From Balneolaceae bacterium (GTDB lineage: Bacteria > Bacteroidota > Rhodothermia > Balneolales > Balneolaceae): 51,062 bases of DNA. Below the pieces are notes generated by a model. That model saw only the letters and a list, made by a program, of their open reading frames with translations. It ran no database searches and had not been told where the DNA came from. The position numbers and the translations under genes were made by a program. The stretch is from contig PWLN01000265.1 of assembly GCA_003559375.1 (NCBI GenBank), forward strand, positions 1 to 51,062. Direction: 5' to 3'. Below, in pieces: positions 29,075-40,100 of this stretch (position 1 is the first letter of the stretch; every line of letters starts with the position of its first letter).

Positions 29075-29878
29075 ATGAATCTATATCTAAATCTACTCAT
29101 CTTATTCCTGTTTACATTTCTTGTTGCCTGTAAAGGCACCAAGCAAATCACCATTCATGATAGTGATAGGCCTATTGTTATCGATGGTTCACTATCTGAA
29201 TGGGATACCGGTGCCACATCATTGAATGACTCTGACGAAATCCGTTATTTTGTAACACGTAAAGACAATTATCTTTATGTATTTGTTGATGTGAGGAGTA
29301 TTTACAAAGACCAGTCCATACGCCAGATGGGCATGACCATTTATCTTAGCAACTCTTAAGATAATCGAAGAAATTTTGGTATAGGCTTTCCACCAGGTAC
29401 ATTTAACCTTCTTCGGCAGTATCCAAGCGCTTTCAATGGTTTTACCACTGACCTTGAATGGAGCCGTAAGCCTGAAAATATTGAATTGATGACTGAACTA
29501 TCCAAAGATCTTTTTTCCCGTGTAATGATTGTTGAAAGGTTTGATGGTAGCAGCCGGCCTGAATACGGTTTTGCAGAGCTTTCTCAGGTTGAAATTGACG
29601 GTTTCGAAATCGCTACAGATTTGGATAGAAGGCTTATATCATTGGAAATGAAAATACCACTCGATGGTAGTTCACTTTACAATGTTAGAAACGAAGACAT
29701 TTGGATTGGTTTTGCCATTGAACCGCCTGTATTCAGGTTCAGGGAAGATAACCAGAGTATGTCTCCAAGGCAGCAGTCATCCATGTATGGTTATGGGTAT
29801 GGGCAGAGGGCTCCGCGTCAAAGTGCAAGGCGGGCAATACCCTCACAGGAAGACTGGTTTATATTACGGCTCAGATAA
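29075..29878 (+). pseudogene. Lipoprotein with CBM9-like N-terminal domain, interrupted by in-frame TAA at 29357-29359
   Basis: ORFs 29075..29359 and 29486..29878 are in the same frame; joined reading '...MGMTIYLSNS*DNRRNFGIGFPPGTFNLLRQYPSAFNGFTTDLEWSRKPENIELMTELSKDLFSRV...' contains no other stop. Confidence 0.75.
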
Positions 29879-29882
29879 AAAA

Positions 29883-29908
29883 AGCATCCTCTCTTAAGAA
29901 AGGATGCT
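29883..29908 (-). terminator. Terminator hairpin between convergent CBM9-like gene and sod; A-run upstream gives a minus-strand U-tract
   Basis: agcatcct (29883-29890) / aggatgct (29901-29908). Confidence 0.7.
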
Positions 29909-29945
29909 CTTAAAGTTAAGAAAAACTAATTATTTAAGATATAAA

Positions 29946-30554
29946 TCAGAGTGCAGCTTTATAGTATACACTCACCTGCTCCCAGTTTACAATATTCCAG
30001 ATAGCATCCAGATAATCAGGGCGTCGGTTCTGATAATGTAAATAATAAGCGTGCTCCCAGACATCAACTCCAAAAATGGGAGTCAGACCTTCCATAAACG
30101 GACTGTTCTGGTTTGGGGTTGAAAGTATCCTGAGTTTTCCTTTGCCATCTACACATAGCCACCCCCAGCCTGATCCAAATTGGCTGGCAGCAGTTGCGTT
30201 AAATTTTTCCTTGAAACTCTCGAAGCTGTCAAAGGTTTCAATTATCGCATTGGCCAGATCACCTGTTGGCTCTCCACCGCCATTCGGTGATAAAACTGTC
30301 CAAAAAAGGTTGTGATTAGCGTAACCGCCTCCGTTATTAACAACAGCCTGGCGCTTGTCTTCAGGCACTTCATCGATTCTTTTCAGTACTTCTTCAATAG
30401 GAAGATCAGAAAATTCGTGTCCTTCCAATGCTGCATTCAGTTTTGTAGTATATCCCAAATGATGCTTTCCGTGATGGATTTCCATGGTTCGTGCATCAAT
30501 GTTTGGTTCAAGTGCATTATGTGCATATGGTAAATCAGGTAGTTCGTAAGCCAT
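29946..30554 (-). CDS. sodA: Superoxide dismutase (Fe/Mn)
   Basis: '[33 protein letters not shown]', 'FGSGWGWL', '[19 protein letters not shown]'. Confidence 0.96.
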   Translation of the reverse strand: MAYELPDLPYAHNALEPNIDARTMEIHHGKHHLGYTTKLNAALEGHEFSDLPIEEVLKRIDEVPEDKRQAVVNNGGGYANHNLFWTVLSPNGGGEPTGDLANAIIETFDSFESFKEKFNATAASQFGSGWGWLCVDGKGKLRILSTPNQNSPFMEGLTPIFGVDVWEHAYYLHYQNRRPDYLDAIWNIVNWEQVSVYYKAAL

Positions 30555-30751
30555 TTAATTGTAAAGTTTAATTAACATTAGTGTTAGTCTCACACAAATC
30601 TGCTTTGTGTGTTTCTCTTCCTTATCTGTAGTAGATAATATGAAATTCACCTGTAAACGTTCCATAATTTTTTACTGAAATCTTTACGGGAATTGTAGAT
30701 GAATTTCTTCTATCTTTAAATCACAGTCATTTAAAACAAGTTTATTTAGAT

Positions 30752-32212
30752 ATGAAGTTTGATTACGATGTAATCATTATCGGCAGTGGCCCGGCTGGTT
30801 TCTCGTGTGCAATGCAAAGCACCAAATTTGATAAAAAAGTTCTCATAGTTGAAGCAAGTGCTCATACCTTGGGTGGTTCCTGGATATCCAAAGGAACTGT
30901 ACCAAGTAAAGCTCTTCGCGCAGCTGCCAAACTCATTCAGTCTTTTAACAGGCAGTTTGGCGATGAAAAAGGGCGAAAGCCATTCGAACGCTACCGGATG
31001 GAAGATATCATGGAATACAAAAAACCTATTCTTGAAAGCAAGAACAGACAGGTAAAAGACGATATCATCAAAAATGAGGTTGAAACAGTTCGGGGGTGGG
31101 GTAAAATAATTGATGCGAATACGGTTGAAGTAACCAACACACTGAACCATATAAAAACATTTACCACCAAACATATTCTGGTTTCCACCGGCAGCAGCCC
31201 ATCAATACCAAAAAACTTTGAAATCGATCATACCAAAATTCTTGATTACTCATCTATTCTGGAGCTTACACACATCCCGAGAAGGCTGGTAATCATTGGC
31301 AGCGGTGTAATCACTATAGAATTTGCCACAATTTTTTCAGCGCTCGGCACACGAGTCGTAATATTGAGTGACCTGCCCGGTATTCTGCCGTTTCTTGACA
31401 AAGAAATCAAAGAGTACCTTATCGGGATTATAAAAAGTAGAAACATTCAGATTTTTAACAATTCAAATGTCACAAAAATTGCTACCAATGACCTGAGAAC
31501 CTGTGAGGAAGTTTATTTTAAAACTGCAGGCGATTCAAGGTTACAGGTCGTGGAAACAGATCATATTTTATATGTGGGTGGGAAAAAGCCAAACACCAAT
31601 GGAATCGGGCTTGAAACTGTGGGCATCAAAACCAATCCGGAAGGTTTTATCAATGTTGATAATTATTTCCGAACAGCCGCACCTAACATCTATGCTGCCG
31701 GAGATGTAATCGGCCAGCCTTCACTTGCATCGGTATCCTTTTTACAGGGAAGAATAGCATCATCACACATGTTTGGAAGCCTGTCTACCGATTACATGAT
31801 GTTTAATAAAGATATCCCATATGGCATTTACTCTATCCCCGAAATATCGGGTATCGGGTTAACCGAAGAGATGGCCCTTGAACTCGGATTAGACGTTACG
31901 ATCGGCAGGGCCTATTATGATAATCTTACGCGGGCCGACATTAATCACGACACAGAAGGAATCCTTAAACTGGTTTTCAGGACGGATAATCTTCAGCTTC
32001 TTGGTGTTCACATTTTAGGTGAGCATGCTACCGACCTGGTACATCTTGGTCAAAGTGTAATGGCCCATAATGGTACTGTGAAATATTTTATTGAGCGGGT
32101 TTTAAATTATCCGACATATGGGGAAGCGTACAAGATTGCAGCTTTTAACGGGCTTAACCGAGTGCATAAAAGCGGTGTAAAATATAAAAAAGTATTAGAT
32201 CGGGCAGATTAA
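30752..32212 (+). CDS. SthA-like FAD-dependent pyridine nucleotide-disulfide oxidoreductase family protein lacking active-site cysteines
   Basis: 'YDVIIIGSGPAGFSCAMQ', 'GGSWISKGTVPSKALR', 'IYAAGDVIGQPSLASVSFLQGR', 'VLNYPTYGEAYKIAAFNGLNR'. Confidence 0.87.
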   Translation: MKFDYDVIIIGSGPAGFSCAMQSTKFDKKVLIVEASAHTLGGSWISKGTVPSKALRAAAKLIQSFNRQFGDEKGRKPFERYRMEDIMEYKKPILESKNRQVKDDIIKNEVETVRGWGKIIDANTVEVTNTLNHIKTFTTKHILVSTGSSPSIPKNFEIDHTKILDYSSILELTHIPRRLVIIGSGVITIEFATIFSALGTRVVILSDLPGILPFLDKEIKEYLIGIIKSRNIQIFNNSNVTKIATNDLRTCEEVYFKTAGDSRLQVVETDHILYVGGKKPNTNGIGLETVGIKTNPEGFINVDNYFRTAAPNIYAAGDVIGQPSLASVSFLQGRIASSHMFGSLSTDYMMFNKDIPYGIYSIPEISGIGLTEEMALELGLDVTIGRAYYDNLTRADINHDTEGILKLVFRTDNLQLLGVHILGEHATDLVHLGQSVMAHNGTVKYFIERVLNYPTYGEAYKIAAFNGLNRVHKSGVKYKKVLDRAD

Positions 32213-32916
32213 ACGTAATGAATTGCCTTTTCTAATCCCATTGAGTCTTTTGTCGGATTTTCAGGTATAGTTTTCACTCCTTTAACCACAGATTGTTTTG
32301 CTGCAAGCGCAAGTGCCATAGCATCAACAATGTCATCTTCCTCAATTTCATTCCTCCGATAAAGCTCCTTGATTTCCCTGAAAAATTCTGCCGCAATTTC
32401 TTCATGATTCATTATAAGATCGAGCCGGTGCCTAAGTCCTTTTTTTGTGTTCTTTTTCTGATAAATCATACCCCCGTTCAAATTCATAAAGATCAATTCC
32501 GGATGGCTTTCAAGAAGAATATTCTGAAGCTGTTCTTTCTCCCTAAGCAGCCGGTCGAGAGTTTTGATTTTTGGTGTAATATTCCAGGCTTGCAGCGTAA
32601 GTTTTTTTTCGGTGTATTCGAAACTTTGCATGTTTGCTTCCGCATATGAGGGTGCATCCAAAGCCGGACGAATGGGCGGGCTGAATACACTCGGTGCATA
32701 TTCTGCTCCAAGTCTTTTACGCAGCAGTTCATCGCACTCACGGGTGTAATTCTCATCTTCAAGGCCTATCGGCATATCAATAAATATCCGTTCAAATGAT
32801 TCCAGAATTTCAGCTAATTCATCATCACTTCTCAGGATCTTGTAATAAGGCTGATTGTCATCAAAAGTAACGGCTAACCAGCCTGCCCGGCAGCCGTCGA
32901 TTCCGGCAGTTTTCAA
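32209..32916 (-). CDS. DUF429-like domain protein
   Basis: 'MKTAGIDGCRAGWLAVTFDD', 'IFIDMPIGL', 'DDIVDAMALALAA'. Confidence 0.8.
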   Translation of the reverse strand: MKTAGIDGCRAGWLAVTFDDNQPYYKILRSDDELAEILESFERIFIDMPIGLEDENYTRECDELLRKRLGAEYAPSVFSPPIRPALDAPSYAEANMQSFEYTEKKLTLQAWNITPKIKTLDRLLREKEQLQNILLESHPELIFMNLNGGMIYQKKNTKKGLRHRLDLIMNHEEIAAEFFREIKELYRRNEIEEDDIVDAMALALAAKQSVVKGVKTIPENPTKDSMGLEKAIHYV

Positions 32917-32953
32917 TTTTTTTTAATTTATGATTACTTGTTTTGGTTCAGTA

Positions 32954-34729
32954 TTACAAAGCCACTGATTTACGCAGGGCTATATGCAGTTCCTTAAGCT
33001 GATGTTCGTCTACTTCATCGGGCGAGTTATCCATCAGGCTCTGAGCTTTTTGATTTTTCGGAAATGCAATCACATCGCGTAAACTCTGGGCACCGGCCAT
33101 CAACATAATGATTCTGTCTAAACCGAGAGCAATTCCGCCATGAGGAGGTGCACCATACCGGAATGCATTTAACAGAAAACCAAATTTCTTTTCAGCTTCT
33201 TCTTCGTCAATACCAAGAATTTTAAACACTTTTTGCTGTAAGGCTGTATCATGAATCCGGATTGAACCACCGCCAATTTCACTTCCATTGAGAACCAGAT
33301 CATAGGCCCTGGCATTCACCTTCTCCGGAGATTCATCTAATAAATGCAGATCTTCAGGCCGGGGAGAAGTAAAAGGATGGTGAAGGGAATAGTATCGGAG
33401 GTCTTCACGTGACCATTCCAGGAGCGGAAAATCTGTTACCCACAAAAATTTTGTTTTTGTAACATCAATGAGCCCGAAATCGGCGCCTGCAATTAGCCGG
33501 AGTCCACCCATTTGCTCGTACACATCAGGATCGGGGCCTGCAAGTATTAAAACAAGGTCGCCTTCACCTGCACTGGCTTTTCCAGCCATCTTCCGCATCA
33601 TCTCTTCACTAAGAAACTTACCCACGCTGCAAGTGATTTGTCCTTCAAAGTGTTTCATAAAAATCATTCCGCCGGCACCTGTCTCAGATTTAGCTTTCTC
33701 AGTAAGCCTGTCAAGCGCACCTCTGCCAAGTGAACCCTGGCCAGGAATGGTTATTGCAACCACACGACCACCTTTTTCCACAGTTGAACGGAATATTTTA
33801 AAATCAGATTCAGCAACAATTTCAGATAAGTCATGGATGGGTACATCAAACCTTAAATCCGGCTTATCAGAACCATATTTTGTGATTGCCTCTCGATAGG
33901 TAAGGCGTGGAAAAGGGGTTTCAACCTGCAAACCAAGATGTGTACTCCACAATTTTTTCATCAGATCCTCGTGCGTGGAGTATATAACATCTTCATTAAT
34001 AAACGACATTTCCACATCAACCTGTGTAAATTCCGGTTGTCGGTCTGCCCGGAGATCCTCATCGCGGAAACATTTTACTATCTGGAAATAACGATCAAAA
34101 CCCGATACCATCAACAACTGCTTATAGGTTTGAGGGCTTTGTGGCAGTGCAAAAAAACGGCCTGCATTTACACGGCTGGGAACAAGATAATCACGAGCTC
34201 CCTCGGGGGTTGAACGCATGAGAAAAGGTGTTTCGACCTCTGCAAATTTTTTTGAATGATAAAAATTACGAATGGTATGATAAACCTCAGATCGCAGCAG
34301 CAGATTTTTCTGAATTATCGGCCTGCGAAGGTCGAGATAACGGTACCGCAGACGAACCTCTTCATTCGTGGTGATATTATCTTTAATTTCAAACGGAGGG
34401 GTCTGAGCCCTGGAATAGACGATTAGTTCACCGACCTCAACCTCAATTTCTCCGGTTTTCATATCCGGATTAATGGTTTCCGGATCACGTGCCAATACTG
34501 TTCCCTTCACACCAATAACGTATTCAGAGCGGAGTTGTTCCGCCTGTTCATGTAAATTCTTGATGGTTTCATCAAAAACGATCTGTGTAATACCATACCT
34601 GTCCCTGAGATCAATAAAAATCAGGCCGCCAAGATCTCGCCTTGTGGCGATCCAACCGTTCAAAATAACTTCTTCCCCCTTGTTTTCTGCACTTAATTCA
34701 CCACATGTATGGGTTCGTAACCAGCTCAT
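32954..34729 (-). CDS. aspS: Aspartyl-tRNA synthetase
   Basis: 'LNGWIATRRDLGGLIFIDLRDRYGITQIVFDE', 'FRDEDLRADRQPEFTQVDVEMSF', 'GIALGLDRIIMLMAGAQSLRDVIAFPKNQKAQSLMDNSP'. Confidence 0.97.
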   Translation of the reverse strand: MSWLRTHTCGELSAENKGEEVILNGWIATRRDLGGLIFIDLRDRYGITQIVFDETIKNLHEQAEQLRSEYVIGVKGTVLARDPETINPDMKTGEIEVEVGELIVYSRAQTPPFEIKDNITTNEEVRLRYRYLDLRRPIIQKNLLLRSEVYHTIRNFYHSKKFAEVETPFLMRSTPEGARDYLVPSRVNAGRFFALPQSPQTYKQLLMVSGFDRYFQIVKCFRDEDLRADRQPEFTQVDVEMSFINEDVIYSTHEDLMKKLWSTHLGLQVETPFPRLTYREAITKYGSDKPDLRFDVPIHDLSEIVAESDFKIFRSTVEKGGRVVAITIPGQGSLGRGALDRLTEKAKSETGAGGMIFMKHFEGQITCSVGKFLSEEMMRKMAGKASAGEGDLVLILAGPDPDVYEQMGGLRLIAGADFGLIDVTKTKFLWVTDFPLLEWSREDLRYYSLHHPFTSPRPEDLHLLDESPEKVNARAYDLVLNGSEIGGGSIRIHDTALQQKVFKILGIDEEEAEKKFGFLLNAFRYGAPPHGGIALGLDRIIMLMAGAQSLRDVIAFPKNQKAQSLMDNSPDEVDEHQLKELHIALRKSVAL

Positions 34730-34825
34730 AAAAAAATTGATTAAATCGTAATATTATCGTTTCGTATGTAATCGCCAAAAATAAACAATCTGGCAACCAT
34801 TCGCTTACATGAACTTGAAAGAATT

Positions 34826-35254
34826 ATGCACAACACAACTTTAGCCCTGAACCTGTTCAGCAGTTTTTTTCTATGTGGATTAATCTGGGTTATTCAGATC
34901 GTTCATTATCCCATGTTTTACCATTTGGAAAAAAACAGATTTTCAAAGTATATCAGGTTACATGGATATCGCATATCATTTATTGTAATCCCGGTCATGA
35001 TTATCGAATTATTAACTTCTATTGCACTGGTATTTTTGGCATCGCAATATTTCTATTTCCATATTGCCGGTTTGGTGGCTGTCTCAATAATATGGCTTAC
35101 CACTTTTTTTGTTCAGGTACCGTTACACAATCAGCTTGCCCAGATCAGAAGCAAATTTATCATCCGTAAATTAATCAGGACTAACTGGATACGAACAATT
35201 CTATGGACTTTCAAAAGCTTGCTTGGCCTAACGATTTTATTCTTTATGATTTAG
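34826..35254 (+). CDS. Uncharacterized four-TM membrane protein
   Basis: 142 aa, four hydrophobic segments; 'VIQIVHYPMFYHL', 'VQVPLHNQL'. Confidence 0.7.
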   Translation: MHNTTLALNLFSSFFLCGLIWVIQIVHYPMFYHLEKNRFSKYIRLHGYRISFIVIPVMIIELLTSIALVFLASQYFYFHIAGLVAVSIIWLTTFFVQVPLHNQLAQIRSKFIIRKLIRTNWIRTILWTFKSLLGLTILFFMI

Positions 35255-35354
35255 GCTGGTTTTTGCTAAACAGTTACACAAATAAAATTTTTTATTTACT
35301 TTTTTAAGTAATGATTTATATTGAGAATCAATCAAATAAATTAATCCGGAAAGT

Positions 35355-36002
35355 GTGAAAATCATACCGATTATCATTGCTGAATTTTTTGATATTTACA
35401 GAGCCGGCCTATCTGCTGTATTGGCTGATTATGCGAATTTCCGGGTTATAGATAGTTTTAAGACTGCCAAAGAACTTATTAAGTCCTATAAAAATAATCC
35501 TGAAGCAATTTGCATGGTATCGAGCGGCCTTCCAGACAGCAATATTCATGAATTGATGAAGGAGCTAAAAAAAATTAACCCATATCCCAAAACGATAATT
35601 CTAACTCATTCTACCGATCTTGCACACCTGAATCAATCTCTCAAGGCAGGTGTAAATGGTTATCTGACCAAAAATGTAGCAGTGGATGAGCTCACTGATG
35701 TGATTCTGGCTGTTGAGGCCGGTGAACAGGGTTTTAGCAAATCGATAGCCCAGGCCATGATCGGAAAGTATGCCGACATCACGAGGAGAGTTGCAATACC
35801 CGGCAAGAAAACAATCACAAAGAGAGAAAAAGAAATAATGAAATTGATTGTAGAAGGGTATACAAGTGCCGAAATTGCAAAAAAACTCTATATCAGCACC
35901 CGTACAGTTGAGACGCACCGTTCTAATCTAATGAATAAGCTTGAGCTTAAAAATACTGCAGAACTTGTGCGATTTGCAATGGAAGAGCATAATCTCATCT
36001 AA
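35355..36002 (+). CDS. NarL/FixJ-type regulator with atypical receiver and LuxR HTH
   Basis: LuxR HTH 'ITKREKEIMKLIVEGYTSAEIAKKLYISTRTVETHRSNLMNKLELKN'; receiver 'ICMVSSGLPDSNIHELM' without phospho-acceptor Asp; GTG start. Confidence 0.88.
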   Translation: MKIIPIIIAEFFDIYRAGLSAVLADYANFRVIDSFKTAKELIKSYKNNPEAICMVSSGLPDSNIHELMKELKKINPYPKTIILTHSTDLAHLNQSLKAGVNGYLTKNVAVDELTDVILAVEAGEQGFSKSIAQAMIGKYADITRRVAIPGKKTITKREKEIMKLIVEGYTSAEIAKKLYISTRTVETHRSNLMNKLELKNTAELVRFAMEEHNLI

Positions 36003-36119
36003 TTCGAGACTACGTATAAATACGTATACAAATTACGAAAATTTACTTATTGCAGAAGCTCCTCGATAAACCTATGTTAAAATTGCAAATGGGGTAATAG
36101 CCGTCTGTAGATGATATTT

Positions 36120-36158
36120 AGCAGCATTCTTTGACCGGAATGCTGCTAATTTTTTTTA
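36120..36158 (+). terminator. Rho-independent terminator
   Basis: agcagcattc (36120-36129) / gaatgctgct (36138-36147) 10-bp perfect stem followed by a T-run. Confidence 0.85.
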
Positions 36159-36234
36159 TATCGATATCTAACCTACCAATCTCGTCAAAGCTTTTCTATT
36201 TTATGATGTAATTTCATCATATTGAACCTGCTCC

Positions 36235-37017
36235 ATGGTAATAACAAATACACAGGATTCTGATCATAGGGAAGTAAAGCCCGAGCCAATAAATTTGCTA
36301 TGGACAGGCGGATGGGACTCCACCTTTAGGCTACTTCAGCTTTTACTCGATGAAAAGGCAGTGGTACAACCCTATTATATCATCGATTACAGGAGAACAT
36401 CCATAGGTATGGAATTTGAAACAATGCGATACCTCCGAAAAAAAATTACGGATATATTTCCTGAAACCGGTGAGCTGCTGCTACCAACACTGCATTCGGA
36501 ACTGGAATCTATTAAACCTGATGAACAAATCACCACATCATATCAAAAAGTTCTACTATACAGACACCTTGGCGATCAATATGAGTGGTTGCCTCGATTT
36601 TGCAGACAACATCAAATCGAGAAAATGGAACTCGCTATTGAAGAGCATCTAACACACAATGAATTCAGCATTTTCCCATACATATATAATCCGTATGATT
36701 ATCCGACTTTTATCAAACCTGACTATTACGATATCATAAGGCCGGAATTGAAATTTCTTATGGGGTTCTATGAAATTCCACTGAAAAACATAGATAAACC
36801 CGCTATGCTCGCACAGGCCAAAGAAAAAGGTTGGCTGAATGGATTGATGGACAAAACCTGGTCTTGCTTCCGGCCAACACAATTCAATAATCCCTGTGGT
36901 TTATGCAAACCCTGTAAACAGGTTATGGAAAATGAAATGGGCTGGAGAATTCCAATGCATAGAAGAAGTCTTTACCATCTTAGAAAGTGGAAACGTACAT
37001 TTTTTCGAAATTCATAA
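36235..37017 (+). CDS. QueC-like PP-loop ATPase family protein
   Basis: 'INLLWTGGWDSTFRLLQLL' PP-loop and 'KTWSCFRPTQFNNPCGLCKPCKQVMEN' QueC-type zinc Cys cluster. Confidence 0.75.
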   Translation: MVITNTQDSDHREVKPEPINLLWTGGWDSTFRLLQLLLDEKAVVQPYYIIDYRRTSIGMEFETMRYLRKKITDIFPETGELLLPTLHSELESIKPDEQITTSYQKVLLYRHLGDQYEWLPRFCRQHQIEKMELAIEEHLTHNEFSIFPYIYNPYDYPTFIKPDYYDIIRPELKFLMGFYEIPLKNIDKPAMLAQAKEKGWLNGLMDKTWSCFRPTQFNNPCGLCKPCKQVMENEMGWRIPMHRRSLYHLRKWKRTFFRNS

Positions 37018-37105
37018 CATGAATTTCTGATGTTCTATTTCGAATTTCATTGGCAAGAGTTCTACTGGTTGTGACATATGATGTGTATAACGTATATGTT
37101 TCTTT

Positions 37106-40100
37106 TTACTTAATCCATCTTCCATCCAGCATTACTTCTGCGATTCGATACATACTGCTGATGTCGTGGTCGGGTACTCCGTCAATAAGAACCATATCAG
37201 CAAATTTCCCGGCTTCAATGCTTCCGATTCTCTGCTCCGTGCGCAGATATCTTGCGTTTTGAATGGTACTACTGCTGATAACCTCGAGCGGACTTAGCCC
37301 TGCTTCTGCCAGTAACTCCATTTCTCTCTGGTAAGACCACCCAAAATCAGCATATCTCACTCCATAAACGTGAGAACCGTTCACGATATTCATCCCGGCA
37401 CGATATGCCATTTCTGTAAATTTCATCATATTCTGAAACCCTTTCACATGATACTCCTGTACCCCCTCATCTCCATCCCGCCGTTCAAAAAGTGCCAATG
37501 TTGGTGCGAAAAAAATATTATTACGGACAGCAAGCCTGATCACCTCCTGCACCCGTTCGTGTTCAAGGTCAATTTTTGCCCAAAGCTTATATCGCTCTTC
37601 GTTACGAGAATCGTCATCATTTATTAATGCCTCTTTAAATGTCATGGCATCAGCAGAATCGGCAATAGCGGTTCCGAATGAAGTTACGTGCTCAATTCCG
37701 TTCACTCCGGCACGGATTGCATCGCCGGCATCCACCAGTTCCAGATGAGCCATTACCGGAATACCGGCCTCCCTGGCTGCCCCGGTTACATCTTCATAGA
37801 ATTGCAGCGGCAGCCGGTAATAGATCTTGATTCCGCTTCCACCCTCTTTCACATGATTCATGACTGTTTCGCGGGCATGTTCACCGTCTCTCACTACAAC
37901 AGCCTGCTGCGGCCAAACGGGCGGATAGCCGTCAAGATGAGCACCTGTCAGAAAAACTCTCGGCAGCGGCTCATCAGCAAAATGCAGAGACTGATAGAAA
38001 CTAAAGGGATGTCCCGGATCACGCAATGCAGTAACTCCTCTTTGCAGATAATCATAGAGCAGCTCATTATTCATGATAGAATGAAAATGGGCATCAATCA
38101 GCCCTGGGATAAGTGTTTTTCCCGCGGCATCATATTGTTCGGCATCTTCTGGAATCTCTATTTCAAACCTGCTCCCAGCCGCAATAATACGATTCCCCTT
38201 CACCACAACCACCGCATCCTCGACCGCTGGGCCTCCAAGGCCGTCTATCATTCGCGCACCTGTGATGGCTATGATTGAATCCTCATGATGTGTTATCGGC
38301 GGATTAACTTCCTTTAATGGCCTGATCAACATCGCTCTCAGCTCATCAGAAAGTACCTGCTGCATTTCCGGGCCGAAACGGTTATAATCAAACACTTTTT
38401 TGAAGCGCAGCCGCTCACCGGCATCCAGATGTTCAAAAACTGTCCTCGCTTGCTGAACGGCGTCTCTCACCTCATCAGGATTTACCTGAGAATCAATCGA
38501 GGGTGTTATCACGGAAACACGTCTTGGAGCGATGGCTGCGATAACTTCGTGATAATCGTATGGAACATATTGCTCCATTCCGATAAAATCAGCCAGCCAG
38601 GGCTGAAGCGGATAGTACTTCGACCATCGGGCAAGGCCACCTGTGTGTTTATCTGCTCTGTCGGTTCTCATTGGAGTAAATCCGGCAATGGTTATCACAC
38701 CTGCTACACGTTCATCGAGCGCCGCAGCATGAAGCGCCACACGACCTCCCATGGCGTATCCGAGGAGATAGATTTGGCCGGTATCCAGAAAACCGGTATC
38801 CCCGAATTGATCGTATTCGGTTAGAGGTTCATATAACAGCGCGTTAACCGCCTGTTTGATATCATGAACCTTTTTCCCCAGAAGCGACCAGCCCGGGTAT
38901 CGCTCATAAAACCGTGAAGCTTCACCGATCCGGGTTCCGTGGCCTATTTGATCAAATGCCATTACAGCATAACCTTGTGCTGCAAGTGCCAAATATGTTG
39001 GATGCCCGCGCCGGTAGCCTGCACGATACCCGTTTGAAACAGATATGGGATGTACCCAGATAATCACCGGGAGTTTTTCGCCGCGTTCCACAGCTTCTTC
39101 CGGGTAGTAAATATCACCGGCAATGTAATTCCCAAAATTGAGTGTGAATGAGCCGATTCCCTCATACGCCGAACCGGGCGTTCTGCGGCTCAGCATGCTC
39201 GATATATAGGCGCGCTCCGATCCATAACTACCGGCAAAACTGAATGCTTCGGGCGGCGCTGTGCCCAGCCCGGATCGAATCCGTTCCCGGATTTCAGCAG
39301 ATTTGATATCCCAATGCCTGTGGAAATCTTCCGTTTCATCAATTCCGGCCAGAAGATCGACAGAACCTGACGCCGGATAATCATCCGGGTTAAAACGTTC
39401 AGGTGTTGTACGTTCCCAATCTTCAAATGCCGGATATATCGGATCACTATACACTCCTTCCAACTCTTTCCTGTGAAACTGAACATCCAGCCAGTCGATG
39501 TACTCTTCAATATCGCCGGCTTTGGTCTCATGTGTACCCGGGCGGTAAAGTATCTGTATCCGGTCGCCAGCCCCCAAAAAGTCGTACACCTTTTTTGCCG
39601 AACGCCATGAATGCTCGATGTCCCAAACACTTTCCACATTATCATTCACTGCAACCGCATAGAGAAACGGTGTAGGGGCATTTGCTGCTACCATATTTGG
39701 AGTGTCGATGGGCAATTTATCTTCGCGGCCTGTAAAAAAACGAAGCCGTGGATGGAACCAGTCGGGGAAACGCCGGGTTAGCAGCTCAATTCCCTCTGCG
39801 AATTCCGATTCAGAGAAAAAGCGGAATGTATTTACACCGCCTGCTCCGGAACTGCTGGAAATAATTGCACCAAAACGGGGATCAAGTGCACCTGCAATCA
39901 CAGACAGTTTGCCATTTCGTGAATGCCCGGTCAGTGCAACTTTGTCTATGTCAATAAAATCGAGTGTCTCAAGGTAATCCAGTACCCGGCTTGCTCCCCA
40001 TGCCCTGCGTGCCATGAGTGACCAGTCGTAATCGGGATAAACCTCTTTCCAGGCTTCAGTATCGTCTTTTGAATCGGCGCCGGCATATACTACGCCCGCA

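Noticed and set aside
143-29878. Genome-wide reassignment of TAA to a sense codon to explain the two interrupted genes
   Set aside because: TAA is used as an ordinary terminal stop by many genes in the window (pgsA, pgpA, pyrE and others), at positions fitting normal protein ends.
36235-37017. QatABCD-type anti-phage system based on the QueC-like protein
   Set aside because: No QatA-like ATPase, QatB or TatD-like DNase gene adjacent; the neighbours are a LuxR regulator and the hydrolase fusion.
37688-38278. 196-aa plus-strand ORF opposite the fusion hydrolase
   Set aside because: Antisense to a well-supported CDS; composition and lack of motifs indicate a shadow ORF, as for the other antisense ORFs at 38429-38824, 39190-39645 and 13173-14135.
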